Shown here piece after piece: positions 18,156-26,266 of a stretch of DNA of 32,220 bases. The stretch covers positions 1 to 32,220 of the forward strand of contig CDGH01000009.1 of assembly GCA_000825765.1 (NCBI GenBank). The letters run 5' to 3'. Made by a program: the position numbers and the translations under genes. This DNA comes from Ehrlichia minasensis. Its GTDB lineage: Bacteria > Pseudomonadota > Alphaproteobacteria > Rickettsiales > Anaplasmataceae. Below the pieces are notes generated by a model. That model did not search any database, had not been told where the DNA came from, and was given only the letters and a program-made list of their open reading frames with translations. Numbering within the stretch: position 1 is the stretch's first letter; each line of letters opens with the position of its first letter.

Positions 18156-18887
18156 ATGTCAGCAAGCCCACTAGATCAATTTAAAATTCTGACTATATTT
18201 AAGTTACCTAACGTTGCCGGGTATAACATAGATTTTACCAATGCATCATTGTTTATGGTACTATCGACAATTTTGGTCGCACTATTCTGCTACATTGGAT
18301 TAAAGAAAGAAAGTATCATCCCAAATGGAATACAATCAATTGTTGAATTTATCTATGAGTTTATTGCATCAACAATAGAAAGTAATGTAGGAAAAGAAGG
18401 ATTACAATATATTCCACTGGTCTTTACAGTATTCATGTTTATTGCAACATGTAATTTATTAGGAATCCTACCATCAGGATTTACTGCTACCAGTCATATT
18501 GCAGTAACATTTGCAATATCCATGGTAGTGTTTGTTAGCGTCACAATCATAGGATTTAAACATCAAGGAGTTCATTTCTTACGTATATTATTACCAAAAG
18601 GTACCCCAGGTTGGTTAGCTCCAATGATGGTATTTATTGAACTATTTGCATATTGTGCACGGCCTGTAAGCTTATCAATACGTCTCGCTGCTAATATGAT
18701 AGCAGGACATACTATAATTAAAGTAATTGCAGGATTTGTAGTAAAAATGAATATATTTCTCACCCCTTTACCTATGATATTTATCATTATTCTAATTGGA
18801 TTTGAAATATTCGTTGCAATATTACAAGCATACATATTTACAGTATTAACTTGTGTATATCTATCAGATGCAGTTAAAGAACACTAA
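18156..18887 (+). CDS. atpB: ATP synthase F0 subunit a
   Basis: A 243-residue inner-membrane subunit that forms the proton half-channels of the F0 motor beside the c-ring. Six hydrophobic segments are visible. The essential arginine lies in the conserved helix segment [17 protein letters not shown], and the last helix carries the typical [19 protein letters not shown] ending. Length is normal for alphaproteobacteria. The start is supported by GGAG five bases before the ATG. In most alphaproteobacteria atpE follows within tens of bases; here a 1.2 kb repeat tract intervenes. The last ~47 codons have served as the template of those repeats. The C-terminal sequence itself still matches the family, so the gene copy is intact. 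Confidence 0.96.
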   Translation: MSASPLDQFKILTIFKLPNVAGYNIDFTNASLFMVLSTILVALFCYIGLKKESIIPNGIQSIVEFIYEFIASTIESNVGKEGLQYIPLVFTVFMFIATCNLLGILPSGFTATSHIAVTFAISMVVFVSVTIIGFKHQGVHFLRILLPKGTPGWLAPMMVFIELFAYCARPVSLSIRLAANMIAGHTIIKVIAGFVVKMNIFLTPLPMIFIIILIGFEIFVAILQAYIFTVLTCVYLSDAVKEH

Positions 18888-19248
18888 AAAGTTAATATGC
18901 TTTGCTGACATAAAATAATAATAGCAAGTACTTAATAGTAACAGCAACTATAGACCTTCTCATTTGCGTTTTTTATTAACACTTCATTAGATTTGAGATA
19001 TCTTAACATTCACAGTATTAATTTGTGTACACCCACAAAACCAAATCCGTAAACTCTTATAATATGATTTGCTACTACAAAATGATAACAAAATATACTT
19101 AATTAATAAGCAGTATGCAATAAATATAGAATACATTCTTTACATTTTACTTATAACTTTTTAAATATGCTGTAACCTTCACGCATGCATGTTCATAATA
19201 TTAACTTGCGTATACTAACTAGACTGAGCCAATAAATTCTCATAAACT

Positions 19249-19822
19249 ACTATACCTCACTATTAAAAAATAACTGGACATATTAAAAGCAACAGCGTCA
19301 AAACAATGCATACATCATTACTATTTTATCTATAATTTTTACCTGATGAAACATTACTACAATACTGACATGCACGTATTTTATATAAAATACTAATTTG
19401 TTATAACTAATCAGATTGAGTCAAGAAACTCTCACAAACCACTATACTTCACTGCCAAACAATAACAGGACATATTAAAAGCAACAGCGTCAAAACAATG
19501 TATACATCATTACTATTTTATCTATAATTTTTACCTGGTGAAACATTACTACAATACTGACATGCACGTATTCATATAAAATACTAATTTGTTATAACTA
19601 ATCAGATTGAGTCAAGAAACTCTCACAAACTACTATACTTCATTGCCAAACAATAACAGGACATATTAAAAGCAACAGCGTCAAAACAATGCATACATCA
19701 TTATTATTTTATCTATAATTTTTACCTGATGAAACATTACTACAATACTGACATGCATGTATTCATATAAAATACTAATTTGTTATAACTAACTAGCCTG
19801 AGCCAATAAATTCTCATAAGCC
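19249..19822. repeat. Three near-identical 191-192 bp tandem units
   Basis: Units 19249-19440, 19441-19631 and 19632-19822 directly adjoin and share long identical stretches, for example around AGCAACAGCGTCAAAACAAT. They are the homogeneous core of the atpB-tail array and a likely site of copy-number variation. Confidence 0.93.
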
Positions 19823-19880
19823 ACTATATTTTGCCAGTACAACATGATAATCAAAATACTAAACAAATAACAAATTAATA

Positions 19881-20022
19881 AATATGAATACATTTTTTAT
19901 GTTTTATCTATAATTTTTATCATCATTTTAATCTGCTTTTGAAACATTCCTGCAATATGACAAGAACACAACTTACAGTACCAACTTGTGTATATTTATC
20001 AAACACAGCTAATAAACACTAA
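19881..20022 (+). repeat. Terminal copy of the atpB 3' coding end, frame and stop kept
   Basis: This segment aligns with atpB 18746-18887. Its last 45 bases (19978-20022) read VPTCVYLSNTANKH and stop, against [14 protein letters not shown] and stop in atpB, with 36 of 45 bases identical and no gap by my count. Upstream, the TTTGAAA-ATTC and TTAT(C)-TAATTT blocks are also colinear with atpB, with small frame-breaking gaps, so it is a relic and not a gene. Confidence 0.88.
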
Positions 20023-20032
20023 ATTTTATCAA

Positions 20033-20061
20033 TTGACTTCATATATTGATGAACTTATAAT
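20033..20061 (+). promoter_or_regulatory. Strong predicted promoter of atpE-atpF'-atpF
   Basis: TTGACT (20033-20038) and a perfect TATAAT (20056-20061) are separated by 17 bases, 30 bases before atpE. It begins 11 bases after the stop of the last atpB-tail copy and is the best promoter match in the window. Confidence 0.72.
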
Positions 20062-20091
20062 ACTCTTAACTTTTTATAAAGGTAGGAGTGT

Positions 20092-20313
20092 ATGGAGTCT
20101 TTAAAGTTCATTGCTGTAGGATTAAGCGTTTTTGGTATGGTTGCTTCTGCTCTAGGGGTAGCAAATATATTTTCTACCATGCTAAATGGCTTAGCACGCA
20201 ATCCTGAAACCGAAGATAAACTAAAAAAATATGTTTATACTGGTGCTGCATTAGTTGAAGCTATGGGTCTATTCTCTTTTCTTTTAGCTCTATTACTAAT
20301 TTTTGTAGCCTAG
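20092..20313 (+). CDS. atpE: ATP synthase F0 subunit c
   Basis: A 73-residue proteolipid of two membrane helices joined by the polar loop RNPETEDK, forming the rotating c-ring. The ion-binding carboxylate is E56 in the second helix (ALVEAMGLF). The first helix keeps the small-residue pattern (G10, G15, G22) needed for tight packing. Length is typical (70-80). An AGGAG element lies directly before the ATG. It is separated from atpB by the repeat array and has its own promoter-like sequence. atpF' begins 8 bases after the stop. Confidence 0.97.
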   Translation: MESLKFIAVGLSVFGMVASALGVANIFSTMLNGLARNPETEDKLKKYVYTGAALVEAMGLFSFLLALLLIFVA

Positions 20314-20321
20314 TGTAAATC

Positions 20322-20825
20322 ATGGATATAATACCACAATTAGATATAACCTCTTACCCATCTCAGTTATTTTGGTTTTTCTTATCTTTTGGCATTTTGT
20401 ACTTAGTAATTAGTAAGAATATTTTACCAAAAGTTGAAAATGTTATAAAAAAAAGGTACAATACTACAAGAGGTTCTATTGATTCTGTTGAAAACGATTT
20501 AAATCTGATACAACACGAATTAAAGAAGCAGTTGTTCAGTTTAGATGAAGTAAAAGCTGAAGCAGATAAGATTATAAGCTCTGCTCTTCAAGAGGTAAAG
20601 AATACTAATGCAGATTTAATCTCTGCACTAAATGAAGAACTAAAGAAAATGTTTAGTACAGCAGATGAATATATGCATAACCTAAAACATCAAGTGGAAC
20701 AAGAGCTAATTGATCTTACATGTGAAATAGCTTTGCTGTATTATAAAAAAATGTTAGGAACTGAGTATACTGATAAAGACAAATTACGAGATATTACTAT
20801 TAGATTATACAAGGAGAAAATATGA
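20322..20825 (+). CDS. ATP synthase F0 subunit b' (first of two b-type stalk subunits)
   Basis: A 167-residue peripheral-stalk subunit: one N-terminal membrane helix (about residues 12-32) and a long charged helix for dimer formation. The N-terminal phrase PQLDITSYPSQLFWFFLSFG, ahead of LPKVE, is typical of the b' (AtpF2/AtpG) form found in alphaproteobacteria and cyanobacteria, where b and b' form a heterodimer. It follows atpE at 8 bases. Its stop overlaps the start of the next gene in an ATGA arrangement (20822-20825), so b' and b are probably made in equal amounts by coupled translation. Confidence 0.92.
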   Translation: MDIIPQLDITSYPSQLFWFFLSFGILYLVISKNILPKVENVIKKRYNTTRGSIDSVENDLNLIQHELKKQLFSLDEVKAEADKIISSALQEVKNTNADLISALNEELKKMFSTADEYMHNLKHQVEQELIDLTCEIALLYYKKMLGTEYTDKDKLRDITIRLYKEKI

Positions 20826-21307
20826 TATCTTCATATTTCGTTATTAATCTTGCATTTTGCATAGGAGCTTTATTAGTTTTTCGTCCTTTGTACAGAAAAA
20901 TTAATCAGTTTTTATCCACAAGGCTGAATAAGGTAAAACAGGAAGTTATATTACCTTCTGATGTACAAAAGCAATCCAAAGATTTATTAGATAGTGTAGT
21001 TGTGCAAAACCTTGAAACTGAAAAAATTCTTAAAGAGATACTAAAGAAAGCACATGAAGAATATGACCTTATCATCACTTCTAACAAAAAGGATATAGAA
21101 AATATCTTAGAGAAACATCTTGATGTAGCTATAAAAAAGATATCTCATCAAGTATCAACAATGACACAATCATTAAAACTTAGTACCATTGATGTTGCAA
21201 CAAGTGCTATTCAGGAATTAATTAAAGAATCTAATTATACCCAAAAGCAGGATAATACTGGTGTCATCTCTACATTAGATCGTGATTTAAGGAAAAAATT
21301 ACACTAA
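20822..21307 (+). CDS. atpF: ATP synthase F0 subunit b
   Basis: A 161-residue second stalk subunit with an N-terminal membrane helix (residues ~5-21, ending in RPLYRKI) and a long charged coiled-coil tail that reaches to the F1 head. A clear AAGGAG lies 5 bases before the ATG, inside the end of b'. Length matches b subunits. Sequence identity between b subunits is low, so order and topology carry the call. The stop overlaps the convergent ftsA stop by 4 bases, so both messages must end inside each other's coding sequence. The F1 genes are not in the window. Confidence 0.9.
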   Translation: MISSYFVINLAFCIGALLVFRPLYRKINQFLSTRLNKVKQEVILPSDVQKQSKDLLDSVVVQNLETEKILKEILKKAHEEYDLIITSNKKDIENILEKHLDVAIKKISHQVSTMTQSLKLSTIDVATSAIQELIKESNYTQKQDNTGVISTLDRDLRKKLH

Positions 21308-22539
21308 GCTTTTACTGGTATCAAGTCTAAAATTTTCTTTAATATGTTGTTTTTTCTCTGTATAGGTTTTCTTTTATTATGTATCCTATTTGAAACCAGT
21401 AAAGCTGTACCTATTGCTGCAGAAAAAGATGGATTACGCTTATAGTCATTACTTATTCCTTTTAACTCTAATGGGAAACCAATCCTTACTTGTTTTTTTA
21501 ATACATAACTAGCCACTTCTTTAATATTAATCAATTGGCTAGAACCACCTGTAATTACTACCCTATTAATTAAATCTTTCTGTTTAACTATTCTACTGCC
21601 TACTATATCAAAAATTTCTTCTACCCTGGGCTTAATTATTTTTACTAAATCAGAACGTACAACTGAGATAATTTCATCCTCACCAACATCAGCTTCTATT
21701 ATACCATCCTTATCTGGAGATACTAACATAGCATCACCATATAATACTTTTATACGTTCAGCATCCCTAACACTAATACACAAACCATATGCAATATCAT
21801 TAGTAATATGCATACCACCTAAAGGTACACTATCTGCATATATTAATTTCCCTTTATAAAAAATTCCAAGAGATGTATATCTACCTCCAATATCTAAAAC
21901 CATTGCCCCAATTTCTTTCTCATCATCAGTAAGACATGACAATCCTGAAGAATAAGGTTCTGCTATATATCCAGTAACATCCAAACTACTACAACTAGTT
22001 ATGCAGTTTTCTATATTCAACAATGCAAACTTAGAAGCAGCAATCACATGCATACTTGCTTTCAACTTACTTCCATATAATCCTTTTAACTCTGTAATAT
22101 TGTTTAAATCATCAAGAGAATACACTATTGGAATGTTATGAATTATAATTTGGTCATCACGACATTTATTATAAGTTTGTAACATTATATTTCTTATATC
22201 AATATCCGAAATTTCATGAATTGCTGCATTAATCTCATTGACAACATTTGTAGAACAAATATCACATCCAGAAATATTAACAAAAACTTGATTTATTACT
22301 GATTCCTGAGCCATCTTTTTAGCTGATTCTATACAAGACAATACAGAATAACTTGCAGGCTCCATATCAGTAATAGTACCACCACTGATTCCCTCAGCAG
22401 CCTTATACCCTATTCCAATAACTTCAGGACTGCTATTACGAGAAACTCTAATTATAAAACAAACTATTTTCGTAGATCCAAGATCTACAACAGCAAAAAT
22501 ACCCCTTCCTGGATCTGTGATAACAGCAGAATGTAACAT
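21304..22539 (-). CDS. ftsA: Cell division protein FtsA
   Basis: A 411-residue actin-like ATPase that anchors FtsZ filaments to the inner membrane. The nucleotide-binding signatures are present: VDLGSTKIVCFI at residues ~18-29 (phosphate 1), MVLDIGGRYTSLGIF in the middle (phosphate 2) and VVITGGSSQL near residue 340 (adenosine motif). The C-terminal stretch NNILKKILDLIPVKA is a good amphipathic helix for membrane targeting, after a flexible basic linker. Length is typical (~410-420). It stands apart from ftsZ and the mur genes, as is common in Rickettsiales with scattered division genes. It converges on atpF with overlapping stop codons. Confidence 0.94.
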   Translation of the reverse strand: MLHSAVITDPGRGIFAVVDLGSTKIVCFIIRVSRNSSPEVIGIGYKAAEGISGGTITDMEPASYSVLSCIESAKKMAQESVINQVFVNISGCDICSTNVVNEINAAIHEISDIDIRNIMLQTYNKCRDDQIIIHNIPIVYSLDDLNNITELKGLYGSKLKASMHVIAASKFALLNIENCITSCSSLDVTGYIAEPYSSGLSCLTDDEKEIGAMVLDIGGRYTSLGIFYKGKLIYADSVPLGGMHITNDIAYGLCISVRDAERIKVLYGDAMLVSPDKDGIIEADVGEDEIISVVRSDLVKIIKPRVEEIFDIVGSRIVKQKDLINRVVITGGSSQLINIKEVASYVLKKQVRIGFPLELKGISNDYKRNPSFSAAIGTALLVSNRIHNKRKPIQRKNNILKKILDLIPVKA

Positions 22540-22814
22540 ACAATATACATGCTAAATGATTAAAATTTACAATATTACTACTCTAAATACTCAATGTTAT
22601 ATCCTTACAAAAGAATATCAAGCTTTTTTCAAATTTAAGCACACAAATAAAACTTAGTTGCAATATTTCTTATAAATATCATATTTAGTGTAAAAACTAA
22701 CCAAACATTTTAACTATCACAACTAATAGCTCAAAAACTTAACATTTTTTTTACATTTATAAGCAATAACATATATATCTTAAATATACATAATGCACTT
22801 CAAATATAAGAATT

Positions 22815-24266
22815 TTACCTATTTTTCAACAGAACATTTGCCATTAGATACATACAAGAAAAAAATGGTATTATTTCTAATCTTCCCATTAACATAAAAA
22901 AAGACAATAGGATTTTCACTGAAGGCAATAAATTATAATAGTTAGCACTTGGACCTATAACATGTCCCATACCAGGTCCCACATTGCTAAAAGTTCCAGA
23001 CACTGCACTAAAAGCAGTAATAAAATCCACTCCACTACTAGAAACAATTGCACTTCCTATAAACAACAAAAAAATATATAGTGAAAAGAATAATCCTATA
23101 TTACAAATGAAATCTTCACTTACACATTTTCTATTATATTTGACAGTACTTATTTGCGTAGGATATACAATATTACTCATATAAGCATGCAATGCTTTTA
23201 CCAATAACACAATTCTATAGACCTTAATTCCACTATTAGTAGAACCGCTACAGCCACCTATTAGCATCATCAAAATACCAAAAATTGAGAAAAAATGCCA
23301 ATTAGTATAATCACAATTTACAAGTCCAGTGGAAGTACTTAATGACACAACAGAAAATACAGAGTATCTCAAAATATCAAGAAAAGAATAACCTGACATT
23401 GTTTCATCAAAATAGCAATTTATTACAGATATCATTACAAAAAGAAAAACAATAATAGCAAAAAACACAATTTGTTCATCATAAAAGCACTGCTTTGTAA
23501 TAATTTTCAAATACACCATAAAAGGACAAGAACTCAATAACATGAATATGACTGCTATAACTTCAATGTACACATTATTAAAATGTTGCAGAGAATTATC
23601 ATAATTAGAGAAACCACCAGTAGATACAGTTGACATTGCATGACATATAGCATCAAATCCTGACATACCAGAAATCCAATATAGTATTGTACACGAAGCC
23701 ATTAACATACAATATATAATAAAAATGTACATTGATGATCTAACAATTCCATATTTAAACTTCTTAGATTGCTCAGAGGATTCAGAGCGGTATAATCCAT
23801 GTAAATTGTAAATTTTTAAGTAAGACAGTAGAAAAATACCACTTGTAATAATTCCCAGTCCTCCTATCGCATTCAGTAAAGCTCTCCAAATTAAAATTCC
23901 AGGAGACTGATTTTGCAAATCAGTTAATATTGTAGCTCCAGTAGTAGTTAAGCCAGATACAGACTCAAAAAAAGCATCTATGTAATGGAGATCACAGTCA
24001 TAAATAAATGGTATTGCAGATATTACAGATAAAACAATCCATATAATCACTGTAACAATAACAACATTCATTTGTTTCAAATTAGATGGCCTTCCCAAAA
24101 AAATACATATCAAACTAAATAATACTACAAAAAGACATGTACAAAAAAAGTGTTGCCATACATAGCCAGTATAATAATTCACTATTGTTGGGATAAACAT
24201 AAGAAGCGCAAAAATTAGCGAAAACACGCCAGTAATAAAAATTACGCTAAGTAAACTCTTATACAT
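22815..24266 (-). CDS. trkH: Trk/Ktr-type potassium uptake membrane subunit TrkH
   Basis: A 483-residue inner-membrane potassium transporter built of four repeated helix-pore-helix units. The four selectivity-filter loops are visible in order: SGLTTTGAT, MSTVSTGGFS, SLSTSTGLVN and TFSNVGPGMG, each with the expected glycine. Length and the FESVSGLTTTGAT phrase are typical of TrkH. It works with the cytosolic NAD-binding regulator TrkA, which is not in this window. The gene stands alone on the minus strand, downstream of ftsA's start. No ribosome binding site is obvious. A perfect inverted repeat lies about 170 bases upstream of the start. Confidence 0.93.
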   Translation of the reverse strand: MYKSLLSVIFITGVFSLIFALLMFIPTIVNYYTGYVWQHFFCTCLFVVLFSLICIFLGRPSNLKQMNVVIVTVIIWIVLSVISAIPFIYDCDLHYIDAFFESVSGLTTTGATILTDLQNQSPGILIWRALLNAIGGLGIITSGIFLLSYLKIYNLHGLYRSESSEQSKKFKYGIVRSSMYIFIIYCMLMASCTILYWISGMSGFDAICHAMSTVSTGGFSNYDNSLQHFNNVYIEVIAVIFMLLSSCPFMVYLKIITKQCFYDEQIVFFAIIVFLFVMISVINCYFDETMSGYSFLDILRYSVFSVVSLSTSTGLVNCDYTNWHFFSIFGILMMLIGGCSGSTNSGIKVYRIVLLVKALHAYMSNIVYPTQISTVKYNRKCVSEDFICNIGLFFSLYIFLLFIGSAIVSSSGVDFITAFSAVSGTFSNVGPGMGHVIGPSANYYNLLPSVKILLSFFMLMGRLEIIPFFSCMYLMANVLLKNR

Positions 24267-24437
24267 GATATATACTTTTATTTTAAACAGAATGTTAGTA
24301 AATTAGCAAATTTAAGAATCAGCAATAACACGCATTACAAAAACTTAACATTAACTACATTTATAAATGCGTAAATTTTATAAATATATATATTTTCTTT
24401 CTGAACTGTAATATAGAATCATTAATACATAATTAAT

Positions 24438-24457
24438 GAGATTAAAAATTTAATCTC
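24438..24457. promoter_or_regulatory. Perfect inverted repeat upstream of trkH
   Basis: GAGATTAAA and TTTAATCTC are separated by two bases, making a 20-base near-palindrome in the spacer 24267-24850. The two-base gap suits a dimeric repressor site better than a terminator hairpin. No regulator can be named. The rest of the spacer shows no gene. Confidence 0.35.
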
Positions 24458-24810
24458 TGATAATCAAGACATACATATTACTAACCTTATTATCCAAATT
24501 ATAATAAAACTAATAAATGAAGTACGACAATATCAAGGATACAAATCTTTACTAGAGCATAGTGTAATACACCAAGAAAATTCAAACAGATTATTCACAA
24601 ATCTTTAGTAGTTATTACAGCAAAACTTACTATACATTAAGAAACAATTGTATCTCAAATAATAAAATAAATACCGCAACACAATAAAAGAACTGTAGTA
24701 TTATACCAACTAAAGAAAAATCTTTGATATTCAGTAGGAACATAATTTTCAGAGAACACAAAATAAACATTAATAAAATCACTTCCTGAAATCAATAACA
24801 TTTTTACCAC

Positions 24811-24839
24811 TAGACTGTATAAAAACTCACAACTATAAT
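24811..24839 (+). promoter_or_regulatory. Predicted promoter of tRNA-Ser (and perhaps tilS-ftsH)
   Basis: TAGACT (24811-24816) and a perfect TATAAT (24834-24839) are 17 bases apart, 11 bases before the mature tRNA 5' end. Confidence 0.5.
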
Positions 24840-24850
24840 AATGTCAGCCT

Positions 24851-24941
24851 GGAAAGGTGGCTGAGTGGTCTAAAGCGCACGCCTGGAAAGTGTGTATGCA
24901 GTAATCCTGTATCGAGGGTTCGAATCCCTCTCTTTCCGCCA
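24851..24941 (+). tRNA. tRNA-Ser, anticodon GGA, CCA encoded
   Basis: Acceptor stem GGAAAGG (24851-24857) pairs with TCTTTCC (24931-24937) with one G-U pair; discriminator G and encoded CCA follow (24938-24941). The anticodon stem CACGC/GTGTG encloses the loop CTGGAAA with anticodon GGA at 24885-24887, reading UCC and UCU. A long variable arm and the T arm GAGGG-TTCGAAT-CCCTC complete a class II serine tRNA. tilS begins 23 bases after the CCA, so the tRNA may be processed from a common transcript. Confidence 0.97.
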
Positions 24942-24964
24942 TTTGTTTTTATTAGTAAAAATTA

Positions 24965-26266
24965 ATGAGAGATTTAAAACTGTTATTCCAAAAGAAAATA
25001 CAAAACTTGAACGGTACTTATGCAGTTGCAGTTTCTGGTGGGATAGATAGTATGGTTTTGTTACATTTGTCAGCACAATATAGTAATTGTAATACTCCAA
25101 TAATCCTGACAGTAAACCATGGATTGCGCCAAGAAGCAGAGCAAGAAGCGTTATTTGTATTTCAACATTCACAAAATTTAAACTTAAAATGCCATATATT
25201 AAATTGGCATGGCAAATTACCAGAAAGCAATATACAATCTTCTGCCAGACAAATAAGATATGGCTTATTATTGCAATGGTGTAATGAGAATAGAATAAAC
25301 TATTTAATGGTAGCGCATCAGAAAAATGACCAAGCAGAGACTATTATGATTAGATTAGAAAGAGGTAGTGGATTAGATGGGTTAGCTGGTATGCAAGAAT
25401 GTACATATCTAAACGGAATATGTATACTCAGACCACTTTTAAGCGTTAGTAGGATAGAATTGCTACAATATGCAAACCAAAATAATATTTCCTGGATAAA
25501 CGACCCAAGTAACAACAACAAAAAGTATAAAAGAACACTATATCGTAATATGTTAGAAACTACAGATAACTCTGAAGTATTCATTAACAGACTTTATACT
25601 GCATCAACACATATAAAACGATCTTTAGATTGTATCTTACATTATGTAAGGGAAGCTACAGATCAATGCTTAGAATTCACAAATTTAGGACATATTAACA
25701 TTAAATTGGATGTATTTTTAAACCTTCCAGAAGAAATATCATTAAGGCTTTTAACATATTCTATCATGACTATTGGTCAACAAAAATATAAGCCAAGATA
25801 CAACAAGATCAACAGGATATTCTACAAAATACAAAACAATGAATTCAATTCAGCCCAAACTTTGTGTAATTGTAAAATTGTAAAAAACCAGAACAATACT
25901 ATTTCTGTCATTAGAGAGGTATCAACTATCAAAGAACTAACTGTTACCTATCCTACAAATACACCAATAATATGGGATAACAGATTTAAAATAAGCATTG
26001 CACACCACAATGCAAACAGTCTCACTGTTTGTAGCTTAAATAACAGCAATATTCCAGATGATCTTAAAAAATTAAATAGGGAAGCTGTACGCTGTTTACC
26101 TGTATTAAAACACCAAAATAAAATTGTTGCTTACCCCCTACAAAATAATAACAAGAATGACTATATTGACATTAAGTCATACATCAGAATTGAAGAGGTA
26201 TTGGTAAAACAAAATCTTATCAATTTAACTTATAGTGAATTTATAAGCAAGGAGCCTTTACTATGA
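24965..26266 (+). CDS. tilS: tRNA(Ile)-lysidine synthetase
   Basis: A 433-residue cytosolic enzyme that joins lysine to C34 of the tRNA-Ile CAU anticodon using ATP, changing both its codon and amino acid identity; it is essential in most bacteria. The PP-loop ATP pyrophosphatase motif SGGIDS lies at residues 24-29, followed by the conserved [13 protein letters not shown] segment and SSARQIRY. The C-terminal half is diverged but has the expected length. The ATG at 24965 precedes the PP-loop by a normal distance. It overlaps ftsH by 4 bases (ATGA at 26263-26266); the tilS-ftsH pair is common in bacteria. Confidence 0.94.
   Translation: MRDLKLLFQKKIQNLNGTYAVAVSGGIDSMVLLHLSAQYSNCNTPIILTVNHGLRQEAEQEALFVFQHSQNLNLKCHILNWHGKLPESNIQSSARQIRYGLLLQWCNENRINYLMVAHQKNDQAETIMIRLERGSGLDGLAGMQECTYLNGICILRPLLSVSRIELLQYANQNNISWINDPSNNNKKYKRTLYRNMLETTDNSEVFINRLYTASTHIKRSLDCILHYVREATDQCLEFTNLGHINIKLDVFLNLPEEISLRLLTYSIMTIGQQKYKPRYNKINRIFYKIQNNEFNSAQTLCNCKIVKNQNNTISVIREVSTIKELTVTYPTNTPIIWDNRFKISIAHHNANSLTVCSLNNSNIPDDLKKLNREAVRCLPVLKHQNKIVAYPLQNNNKNDYIDIKSYIRIEEVLVKQNLINLTYSEFISKEPLL

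Larger units (their letters stand above)
18888..20022. repeat. Tandem-repeat array grown from the 3' end of atpB
   Basis: The word matching atpB GTATTAACTTGTGTA recurs as degenerate copies anchored at 19017, 19200, 19392, 19583, 19774 and 19980 (the atpB original at 18845), giving steps of 172, 183, 192, 191, 191 and 206 bases. Each unit appears to contain about 140 bases of atpB tail and about 50 bases of spacer. Outer units are decayed and central ones nearly identical. No gene is supported within the array. Confidence 0.88.

Noticed and set aside
18888-20022. Insertion sequence or phage remnant splitting the atp genes
   Set aside because: No transposase or integrase frame, no terminal inverted repeats or target duplication; the content is explained by atpB-tail copies.
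22540-22814. Copy of the trkH tail downstream of trkH
   Set aside because: Only isolated T-rich matches to the trkH 3' end; nothing colinear.
24870-25172. 100-codon minus-strand frame over tRNA-Ser and tilS
   Set aside because: Antisense to the tRNA and to the conserved PP-loop region of tilS; a shadow frame.
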